Source: Phoronis australis
Taxonomy: Eukaryota; Phoronida; Phoronidae
Assembly (NCBI GenBank): GCA_002633005.1
Contig: NMRA01000453.1
Span: forward strand, 213,695 to 277,694
Direction of reading: 5' to 3'
Length of the DNA: 64,000 nucleotides
Shown in pieces: positions 21,612-33,600 of the stretch (its first letter is position 1; every line of letters begins with the position of its first letter). Under the pieces are notes generated by a model, which was not told the DNA's origin, ran no database searches, and saw nothing but the letters and a program-made list of their open reading frames with translations. The position numbers were made by a program, and so were the translations under genes.

Positions 21612-24600
21612 ATGGACCGACCAAACTCTGCATTCGGTAGTCCGTTTTATCGACCTACGTCTTCGTGCATGGCAGCAGCAGCAAGTGGATCATTTTCCAT
21701 TATGCCATCGCAAAAAAGTTTGAAAGGAGTCATTGCAGGTAAGTTTGCGAAATGATTGGGAAAGCATTCATGCTTTTAGACATCAAATTAACGATAATGT
21801 GCTGTGAATAATTTTTATACATGTTGCGAAGGCCTACAGGTTACTTGTTGTACCCCTGTGTTGAATTGTTGCGCTTGCGTCATACTGAAACGAAACAAAA
21901 TTTTCCATCTCATGAAATGCAATAAAAATTAAAATTCATCGCAACAAATCGGTACGTTTTAAACATGAATAGTATAATGGTAGATGATTTCATCTGACAT
22001 TTTCTTTGTGAGACGATTTTAAAGAGATTCTTTATAATACTTAGTTTGGAAGATTTGCCTTGACACCACGCCACTATGCTCAGAACTAAAAGTTGTTTGT
22101 CAGTCGATGGTTCGACAGTACACACCTCCGAAATACTGAAGACTGATTGGATAATAACTAGGTCACCCAACTTCAGCCCATGAAGTAAACACGCCTAGTA
22201 AACGGGTGCTAAATTATAAATCCATCTTGTTCCGTGAATTTTAAGTAGTACACTTTTAAATCTCATGAACCGTGTCTACACGTCATCTTATGGAATCTCC
22301 AAAATTTATCAGATCAGAATTTATCAGATTTACAGACTTCAGCTATCACCTGATTAAATGAGGGTCCAAACTTCAATCTTTCACTTCAGGGCTGAAGATA
22401 AGACACTGCCTCTACTACAAACGTGTTCCTGTCTCTCATAAACTTTTTACATGTGCAACATTTAGCGAGCTGACTATAGGTATGACCGGTGACATATTTC
22501 GATTTAAAAATAGATCGCACACTCGTTCTTCCCGATGTCGTCCACGACTTAATCCTGAGAAGAAAACCAGCTGTCAGTGTCAAGTCTCAGCAATATTGGA
22601 CACAACAAATTATGCACTGAAAATAGGTTTGATGTTTGTAACAGTAGGAGAGGTTCATGCAATATGGTAATACTGAATTTAAATCTTGAGTTCATATAGC
22701 CAGCTAGCTACATATGAAGACTAAGTATACAGCTTTGCACCAAGACTAGAGTTCATATGGCATGTTGAGACAGCTCAATTCAGTTCTGCTTTACCCCCCC
22801 CCCCCTGATTAGTTTAATCCCATCGAACTGGCTCATACCACATCGAGAGTGTAAAAAGTTATTGAGAAACTGGATCGCTTTTGGGTCTAATCTGACCATA
22901 GAGACAGTGAAGTTCCTATAGGAGCTTCATATGCCGGACTTTTTTCGCCAAATTATGCCTCAACTGGATTAAAACATAAAAGTCACATTGTTATAAGTAC
23001 TTTTTGCGCATAGAGGGACACCTTAGGAGACCGTTGATGTCTTTGATTCCTTCCAACTCAAACAAATTCTTCCATAATCAAACTTTTTTCGAACAGTCCT
23101 TTGTTCAGTAGTCCAAATTAGCAACATACCATTTTACTTGCACGCACCAGGGGATGACGTCGAGACGGTGGCACTGTCTTGACTGAAGATTAGACCAGCT
23201 TGTAGACAGTACCTGACCTTTTAAACTTGCAATAATTTTGTACCACATTGAGTAAATTCGGAAACGAGAATCTCATGAAAATGAAGGATCATTGCAAGAT
23301 ATCGTCATGTATTACACAAACAAAGCCTATGATCACGCTGACCGTCCTTCTCCCCATTGTTGAGTATAGAGAACTCTTCCCTGCTAATCACGGGATACAA
23401 TTTTCAATCCTGTGTTGTTACTGAACATTTTTTTTCTGCGTCTTATTGAGGGCCTGAACAAAACCAGTAAAACAATCTTATAGTATTCATTCAACCTTAC
23501 GGTAGATGTATTCTTTCTTGTAATGTTGTAAGGTATGTCCAACAAAGATGAGATAATTTTGATGCATTTGCAACAATCTTTTGTTATTACTAGTGAAATA
23601 GAAAATATCACTTTTGGGCGTCGCTTTTTGTGTGAAATGAAGAATCATTTCTGTAATCACTTCGCCCACTCCATGTTGTTATTGAAACAAGAAAGTTTGG
23701 TTAAAAGTAGTTTGTATATTCTCAAGTTCTACTAAAAGTTGGTGCTGACATAGTCTGTCAGACACTTTGTCAATCGTCATGTAATCATAATGGTCACATT
23801 TTATTAATATCTTGCCGCACAACAGTCATTTGGCTGTTGCTGTCAACAAGGTTAACAGAAGCTGTACATGGTTTAAGAATGATTGTGCGAAATTCATCCA
23901 ACAAACTACAGTAACATGTATGCATCAGTTGGTGATACAGCTTGATATTAAAGGCTTAATAAGTTTCTTGAGTCTGCAGGAGGCAATCAAACAGACCATC
24001 AGGCATTACAACACAGTGAAGGATTAAATATACAAAGCCAGAACCATTAGAGATTGATTTTTTCATATCTCTGTTAACAGGATAATTAAACTAGGTAACC
24101 AATTTACGGGTTGCTTATGATCCGATTTCATTTGCATGATGTAACTTGGACTGTTTTACTTCCCGGGGATAACACTCGTGCTTGGCTTATCACTCACCCC
24201 AGAAATTTCTCCATTTTCAGTGTTAAGCGCCCATACTCAACTTACCGACCACCCTCCAATTCCCAATTCATATGCTGAAAACTTTCTGAAAAGTGCCTTT
24301 GTCTCTATGAACTCATGGCTCGTCACAATTCTATCTCCTGACATCTCACAATCACTCAGATTAAGCAGAACCTTGTCTGCAGCTCTTCACTGAAGGAGAT
24401 AAATTATGCAATGGATCTTTTGGCTCAGAACATTTTAATGTTATTTTACTCATTGATCGTGCGCGTAAGCAAATTGGTTTAGTCCTTTGCTATGCTGTTT
24501 TTCTTAACTCTTCTACATGAAGTCTGATGTCTGTGTAGCTTCCTCGGCAAAAATAGTTATTACTCCTTTTCATACTAACGTCGATGTATTGATGTTTTGA

Positions 24601-27600
24601 GAGTTACGGTCAGTGACTGAAAGGTTAGTTTCGGTCCTGGGTTGAAGTTAACAGTGCCAGTTTACTTCGCAGTTCACAGTCGATTTAACAGGGGAGTGTC
24701 GACACTATGGTTCAGCATGAAGGGTCAACTTCGGTCCCATCAAAGTTATTGCTAGGGGCCACTAACTTTTTTCATTTTATTGTTGACTTCTAAAGGTCCT
24801 GGATTGAATTTAACAGCACCAGTTAACTAATTGCAGGAAGATGTAACAGCGAAGCTTCAATGTTGCGATGCAGTATCAGTAATTTACCCTTCAGTCTTAT
24901 CAAAGTTATCGGCATTCGGCAGGGGCCATTGCCATCTAACCATCAACAGAGTTGGCAAATCATATTTGCTAATAGTCAGCTCAAGTAATGTCCAGTCGAA
25001 TAAAAAAGTCAGTTGTACGTCATTAATTCTATTTAAAAGTTCTCAACTTACCACCTGAAAAAAATTTTAATGCTTTAGGGTTGTCCACACTCTACAAAGA
25101 CGTATGGTGAAGGTTTCTGATGCAACAGTGCTACCTTGATAATGATTTGCTTCGTTCCTCAACCTACCTAGCGATTGCAGGTTCTCAGGACTCATACAGT
25201 CACCTCACTGATAACACCTGAGACCAACTGAATCCCCAAAATGAAAATACTTCATAATGCAATGAAGGCATAAGTGGGTATTGTGAGCCAAAAAGAACTC
25301 TAGTGTGGTTTTGTTTATGGTGTATCAGGAGGGGTTCATCACTTACAGAGGTCTTGTATTTAAGAACCAGTTTTATCCACGGAATAACAGACTTCAAACT
25401 GGTTCTCAAAATCAAGAACCCTTGTAAGTGACTGATGTCAGATTACATAACCTCAGGTTTCTCCTATACTTCTGTGGTTATGGGAGTCTATAGATCTCTG
25501 CTTTAAGGGCTTTCATGCTAACATCGACATGTCAATGTTTTGGAGAGTTGTGTTCAGTATGAATGGTTAACTTCGGTCCTTGATCGAAGTTAACAGCCAG
25601 TTAGTTTCCCAGTAAACAGGTGGATTTAACAGCACAGCGTAGNAAAATCTGTATTAAATTCAGTTCACTATAAAAAAATTCGATGCCATGGCAAAGGCTA
25701 TTATTTGGGCTTAGGTTTCGAATAAAAGTGTTTGCGTAAAGATCCGTTTCATGAAGTTTTTAACAAAAATGAAGCGGAAATAGTGCCTTTAAGGGCTTTC
25801 ATGCTAACATAGACATGCCAATGTTTTGGAGAGTTGTGTTCAGTATGAACGGTTAACTTCGGTCCTTGATCGAAGTTAACAGCCAGTTAGTTTCCCAGTA
25901 AACAGGTGGATTTAACAGCACAGCGTAGATGCTGTGGTGCAGTATGAACGGTCAACTTCGGTCCCATCGAAGTTACTGCCTGGAGCCACTGTCATTGTCA
26001 GCAATTGAAGGGCAGTGTCATCGCTAATAGTTGCTTATATTTTCTGTGAATAATCACCAATTGAATTAGAATTAAGTTTTATGTCAGCATCAGTAAATGT
26101 TCCCAAATTTTCGTGCATCAAAAAAATCTTAACGTGCACACGATGCAACAGGAGCTCAGCGCTACCTCACGATTACTTCGATGACAACATTGTGACCTAC
26201 TGTTTACTTTGATGTCTGTTAACTACCAAAGCTGGTATGAACGCAGTTTTCGTCCACACTACGCTTAGAACAGAGTTACCGGTAAGTCAGCATGAAAGGT
26301 CTGTCTAAGTACTTGAAGTCCTTGTGTGCACAAATTTGTTTTAAAGTACATTATTTTTCACATATGTCATAGAGCCATGCACTACAGAACGAGGAAATCA
26401 CATTTTCAACTGTATCCTTAAAGCCATACACTCCTGGATGAGGAAATACTGTGGACTAAAGCACATTTAAAGAACAAATAAGTGTGCTGCATTCCTGTTT
26501 TCAAAGTACATAGGGAAATGATTCTGAACAATGCTATTGACGTGAAGTGTTTCTGAGAAGAGTACTGTGAAGGGGTGACACTCCTCTGTTTACTGGACTG
26601 TAACTCGATAACATCCAAGTAGAAATATCATCTGTCCTAGTATTGAATTTTTCTTCAAACAAATTAATTTGTGTCTATTACTTGATTTTGTTAGTTCAGA
26701 CTGGCATCTTACTGAGAATTGCAATGACGAGAGTTTGCCGTGTTTTAAAATTAAATCAGTTTTCTTGATAATTGGGGTTTTTTATTGGAATTTAAACCCT
26801 CATTCATATGCCTGTTTGTTTTCATTTGTTAGTTTTTAGTTGTAGTGACCACTTAGATCAAAGATGGCCAACTTCACAGTCAGTAAGAAATAACCATAGA
26901 AAATGAGAAGTGTTCACTTATATCTTAATTCATGACCTGAATGATAAAAATTCTACCAAGTTGTCATTGTACACATTGTAGTTGCCAACAAAAATGAAAA
27001 TAAAAAGTGGCACATCAGAGTGTACACTCCAAAGGGCTTAGTGCCCGCCATAACAACCATGGTGATAGGGTTTTTTAGTCTACGCTAGTCGTGAATTTGA
27101 TTTACTTAATATGGAAGAATATCATGAAAACTAGTGAGATTTTACCTTAGATGTTGCAGGTAACCTTAAGTTTGTGGTTTCATTTGCCAGTCATTGGTGC
27201 TATTGCTTTCCAATTCACCCCAAGTTAGTGTCTCACATTATGGCGTTTTCCCTGTTGCTCCCAACTTGTTTGATTCTATAGCCCAACAACAAGTTAGGAA
27301 GATGACCCCTGTAGCCAATATCTTACATGACTGATTAACTCCATTCTGGCATTTATGATTGGAGGGCCAGATCTTTTGTTTGATAATTGCTCTAATCTCC
27401 TATAAGATTGGATGTAGCCTGACTGGGCTGTGCTGTTAAAAATAAAATTTAAGTTTTAACATATTTGAAGTTAAACCAATAGCATTTCTGAAATCCTTGT
27501 CAAGGTGATCATGTTTAGTTTTTGAATCGCAAAAATCGCCCAACTACAACCGAAGTTACGACAATTTATTCTTTCCGAACATACACCAGTTCGCTCTGGG

Positions 27601-30600
27601 TTTGACTGAGTTCACATGTGGTCTGTAATAAGGCTGGTAGATAATTGGCCTGCCTGTTTTCATACCAGACAAAAGACTGTGCTTGGCAGTTAACAAAGAA
27701 ACTAGATATCACACACTCAGCACCCCCTATCTCTGCTAATGTCACTGAACCGGGAAAATGCTGTCATGAGTGTGGCATTATTTCTAACGAAATTTGTCAG
27801 CAGAGACATACATCTACCTGCAACTGCCATGTTTTCACACTGTATACATTGGTTATAATCTCTTGCTAAACCTCTTCCTGAGGGTTATAACCATAGGACA
27901 CCACAGTTGAACTTAGTTAAGCATGACATGCTCTCCCATTAAAAGTTCATACTTTGGGCTGTTACAAGATCACTCTACGTATAAAATCATAGTTGCCCCA
28001 TTCTGTTGCTCACTGAACAGGCGGGTTAGGGGTTGCCACACATCAACATATGAACAGCAGTTCTTAGGTGCTTGTTATTGCTCTTTTCTTCTGTTGTAGT
28101 TTATCGGTTTTTGTTATTCAAACAATGAAAAAGCTCAATTTTCTAACAATAGCAGTCAGTATGAGTGGAGTGTCCGTGTAAACTGTGTAGTTGAACTGTT
28201 CATGCTTGCTGTAGTTAATGAAATGGAAGTAAATGCTAAGACACTCCTTTGCTGTTTGAAGTAATGGTAAGGTAGCTGATGCACTAAGATCATTTTTTAA
28301 TGTGACAAGTTCAGAACATATTTACTGCACATGATAATTGACCTAAAACTGTTTTTCTAATCAGACTGTTGATTATTTAAGCAAAATGTTAGCAAATATC
28401 AGTGACAACACTTAGCTCTTTGCTGACAATAGGTGTAATTAACCCAGGTTAGCCATCACCGTTCCCTTAATCCCAAACAAGAGAAGCTCATCATATGTGC
28501 TCCTAGAGCTGTGGTGTAAGTTCTTATTGTAATCCAAACTACAGTGAAGCATAAGTTGGGGTTGGGAAGTTAGTTGTAGCTGTTAATGATCAAAAGTCAC
28601 CAGGGATGTTACTGTGGAGAAATGGATCTATAACAGGGGTTGAACCACGATTTCAAAAATAAGGCATCCGAAATAGGTTTCCCAATTTTTCAGAGTGTCC
28701 ATGACCATTGACATGTGACTACGTTTTATGACCTCAAGTTAAATTGCTGTTAGAGTGTCATATGTTGCAGAGGCGACATGATTCTGCAGAAATTTTTCGT
28801 GTCTTACATAATTTCTAAATCTACTTTTTATTTCGGACAGGCTCAGAGCTGCTGCTAGCATGTGTAAAAAGGCACGCATGCTGCTAGCATGTGTAAAGAG
28901 GCACGCATGCTGCTGGCATGTGTAAAAAGGCATGCATGCTGCTAGCATGTGTAAAGAACACACGCATGCTGCTAGCATGTGTAAAAAGGCATGCATGCTG
29001 CTAGCATGTCTAAAGAGGCATGCATGCTGCTAGCATGTGTAAAGAACACACGCATGCTGCTAGCATGTGTAAAGAGCCCCATATGCTGCTAGCATGTGTA
29101 AGGAGGCACGCATGCTTTCTAGCTTACTTTACTTTGGTGTACAAATGCTCAACAGGGCGTCCTAGCTAGGGTATCTAAATTTTAGTTAGTGTGTTCATGT
29201 CGTGCACTGGACATGTATTTTTTGTACCCTCTAGCTTGGCCTGGTCTGTAGTGAACTAAAGTGGATGTTGTCATGACTAACTTTTATATTTTGGACACGC
29301 CAATGAACCCCCAGAGCTGCTGTAGAGAGTTAAACAGTGCTTGATTGTTTACTAGATCATCCAAATGCTGTCTTAGGGTGTCTTAATGTGGGTCATGGTG
29401 CCCATTTAGATGCCCTGGATGCTCACTAGATGAAGGCCAGTGGTTAGTGGTTACCCCCTGATGTTGGGGGAGGAGCAGGTGCTATACCTGAAGTATTGAT
29501 TGGTTTAGCTCCCAGGCAGCAGATTTCAGACTTCATGTGCAAGAGTTGAATAAAAATTGGCAGATCATTTGACAGATCATGTATGCGGTTTTCTTCAGTA
29601 TGTTTTTGTACAAATGTGATTGTTCCCCCATGACCATTATTGGTTTACATTAAGGTAACTGGTGGGCTAGGTTGCCATCAGGAAGATTGACATTTTCAAA
29701 GGTGAAATGTCCACATAAGCCCAGCTAGGAAACGGCATGCCAGCAATGGTTGTGCTTTTTTGGTAGCATCTCAGTACTTCACTTTAGTATAAGGTTACTG
29801 CCACCTCTCCCCCAAATCCTCATATGAAGGTCTCCCTCTCTCTGCAAGTGATTAATTTGTTGTCATTTTTATTGGATGTTAGTCTGGATTGATATTTCTT
29901 CTGAATTCTGGTGTTAATTCCCCACAAATGTTTGACCTGCCATTGCTGAGGTATTCTTGACTATCAAATCAGAAATATAATGCAATAGTCTATTTCCGTC
30001 AATTCCCAGATGCCTTTTGTTTCAATTGATGGTTGCTACTGAATGCAGATGTTCTCTATTGATCATGACTTGACATTTCAATTTGGAGGTCACAGTGATT
30101 TTGCATTCTGGAGAATAGTACTTCTATGGCATAGAGGTACTGAATGTGCATGTCTGTAATTAGGGTAAAAAGAATTCAATATTGTAAGAATTGTAAATTA
30201 CAAATGCAGGTGATCACACTAACTTTACTCGCCATTGTTTTGGTCTACGGAACATTTCCCACATTTGTTAGTTCTGGTGAACACCATACCCAAGTTTAAA
30301 TGTTTTTGTTTTTAAATGCCTCTGCTTTGTCTTAATTTCAAGATTTGTGGCTTTTCCCAGTTTAAATGGTCTTGATATTTTTAAACGTTGAGCAACTTTG
30401 GCGTATGCTAGTGCCGCGGTAGACAGGCACTTGCACTAATGGAGTGTCATGTAAATAAGGTATCCATCCTGAGTAGCCTCATTTTGTTCAAGCTGAACCC
30501 GTAATTTTTTGATGCTATGCCTTTGAGCATGTCACGCTGTCTCCTGAGTTTTGTCCTAGTGAGCTAAGCTGTAACAAATGTGTGCATAAGAATAATTGAA

Positions 30601-33600
30601 GTGGATGTAACATTATAGTACACCTTTTTAACTCTACTTTATACCTTTGTTAAAACAGTGTGTTAACTCATCAAGTCTGGCTGCAAAAACACCTGCCTGA
30701 TATTCCCATTGGCATGAATTCTGTGCTCAATCAATTTTGCTATTGATCCTTCAGCCAATCAAATTCAACCTCTCTCTTGGGTGTGTTTGTCGTGTATATA
30801 TGGTAGAGAGGAACTAGCGAAACTGAATTTCTTGCCGGTTGGTAATTGCATTTTGCAATCACTGCAGCCTTTTGTAACATAGCATGGTCACACATTTACC
30901 TCTGAGTCAATGCTTGTTACGTTTAGAGAATATAATAATTTTGCTTTCATTCATAGCTTCAAAGTGAAATTTGATTCCCAGGGCTCAATAGGTGTATGTG
31001 AACAATTATAAATGGGCGCAAAGTCAAGTGGTAAAATTGAACAGTACCTGCAAATACCGTTCAGTGATACATTCACGATTTATTCGCCCAAAATAAATGG
31101 GTCATGGACTCACATTCACGTAGAAACATGGCACATTTTTTATTTTTATTAAACTTGTTATTCGTTCTACAGTTTATTGGTGTCCAAAATCACTTTGTAA
31201 CATCAATTCTCAATTTTGACAGTAACTCCCGTTATCTTCTGCTTTCTTCTCAAATTGACATGGACCATTCAAACTCCTTAAAAAGACCCTCTGTTTCAAA
31301 TCCCTTTCTGTGTAGTAATACTCACTATTCTGCACTACTTAACTGGGAAGCCATGTACTCGGCATGCTTTTTCGGTGTGAACCACGTTTGGCAGTCCGTG
31401 TGTCCTGTTTGTGAGTCCGTGACTATATATTATGGGTGAACGAATTGAGTTTTGAGTCAGTACGATCCCGTGTATGTATGTGAGCCAGTGAACGGTGTAG
31501 CAGTCTGTTCACCATGTAGTTTGGGGACCTTGTCACAGCCAAAACAAAAAAAATATTCTTTTTGTTTTAAATCAAAAAAGCAGTTGCTTCAAGTGCTATT
31601 TAAGCGGGTCAGAAGTAAAATCAAGCAGGTCGCGGCAACCTGTTCAAGCAGGTCACGGAGAACACTGAAATTATTTGCTATTCACGTGTAGTCAGGGTGA
31701 GTTAAAATGTTATAGAATGCCTAACCTTTATTACATTCCTTAGTAGCTGTTTGCTATGCCTTTTCTGCTTGACAAAACTACTGTTTTTTTAAAGCTAACA
31801 CTAAACGCAGAGTTTGATTTTGTAACTTTAAATCAGAACATAGTTGTGGCCGGTGGGAGCATTTTTTCAAGTGCATTATGGGTAATAACGAGCTTTGGAC
31901 TTGAGGGGAACTGAGAGTCGGTTAAAATATTGCTTTTGACTGGCGTGCGTTCAGTAACGCTAGGACAGGTCTATGCTGGGACGTAGCTAAAAGCTAGCCA
32001 AAGTCACGTGTTATTTAAAATATACGGCAATCTCGAGAAGTCTTGCATTTTAGCGAGGCCCTAGAGTTACTGAATGGTAGGCGGGTCTTGAAGTTGCTTG
32101 CCACAGTGAGGGTTACCGTACTCGTCCGGGTTACCGCCCATGCCCGACTTACCGTCAACCCGGTTTTTTAGATTCCCAATTTAAGCGCTGGATGCACATA
32201 ATTTGCAGCGTTCCCATGTATTTCAGAATCCTGTTGTGTGCAATGTAGAATTCAAGCAATAGTGCAGTCTTGAAAAAGCCCTCTTTGTCAGACAGCTGTG
32301 ACTAAGATGACATGTTTTCCTAATTGAATACACACTGTATCATAAAGCTGCAGTTATTGCCATTGGTTTAGAACAGTCAAGCTTGGAATAATATAATTGA
32401 ATAAACAAATCTTGAATTCATCAATAATTTTCCTAGTGTTAACTGGAATATTTAATGGAGCTCCCCCTTCAAATTTTCATACCATTGCAGAAACTTTTCA
32501 AAAGTGGAATTTTGCCTAAAAAATAATTTGTATTATTTCAGGCAATTTTCACATGGGAATACTACTGGCATATTGTGCTATTGTCAATATGCACCTCTTC
32601 ATAACATTCATGCCAGCATGTAAACCAACCCTGTTTTGTATCTGTGGCAACGGGGTCAGGCATTAAAACTATGTAATTCTTATATTAGGGCGTTACCGTA
32701 AACTCGCGGGTTAATGCCCTGGGCGCTTCCAATCCTTTAAAAGAAATTGATGGTAACTGTATGTGGACGAAAAGTGTCTACAGAGAAAATACTCGCGCAA
32801 TGGGTCCCCTAAATCGAAATATCTCGATCAGTTACAAGCTGGTTACTGAGAAAAGAAGTCTCAACGAGGCCACCATTTGTCCTCGACTTCTGGCATTCTC
32901 CTGTCAATCAAAATGTTGCTCCTCCTTGCCTGTATTGCTCCATTTGATCAACAATTACTATCTTGTAGATTAGACATTAAGGGTGTTCATTGTATTTTGT
33001 TACTCTTACCAGACATTACTTAGATTCAATAGACTGTTTTGTAAGTGTCTTCTGCCTTTGACATGGTAAACTCATTCTTACTAATAGTCTGCTTGAGATG
33101 CACAGATATAGATGGAATGAGAGCAAACTGTTTGTTTAGGTTGACTCCTTGTTCTTGAGACTGAGAGACCTGACACCTTGTGGGCATTGAAATTAAGTTT
33201 TCCCATTGTGGCGTAGCATCGGGCTTCACTGTTAAACTTGTCCACCTCTCTACTCCGGGGTTAGCTCACACTATTAACTTTGATTCAAGACCAGCGTTTG
33301 TGTTCCTAATGTAACACCGAAGCTTCCGAGCCTGTGGGAAATGCCTTTTAATCATGGACCTTTCTTTGCAACTATCATATATTTGTTAGTGACAACTCGT
33401 ATTGTCTAGTTCATGAAAATTGGAACAAAAATTAATTTTGCTTGACAAACCTTGTTTCATGGTACAAGGTACTACATGTATTAAATGTTGCCATAATAAT
33501 TATGTGCAAAAATGTCCACTTAAGTCGTGACATTGTGATAAAATGTATTAAAGAGGCTGCACTGGTTCTGTTTGAGTAGATAGATGAATGTCCATAAAGT

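Noticed and set aside
28739-28996. Minus-strand open frame with repeated HMLAAC-type motifs
   Set aside because: It is a translation of the 29/30-bp minisatellite. The unit is not a multiple of three, so the apparent protein repeat cannot be maintained.
28851-29113. CRISPR-like array
   Set aside because: The units are contiguous, with no unique spacers, and lie in an animal intron. This is a minisatellite.
31104-31439. 111-codon open frame with a hydrophobic N-terminus (possible secreted protein)
   Set aside because: It is intronic, with no recognisable domain and no supporting codon or splice evidence. The hydrophobic start is expected by chance in T-rich DNA.
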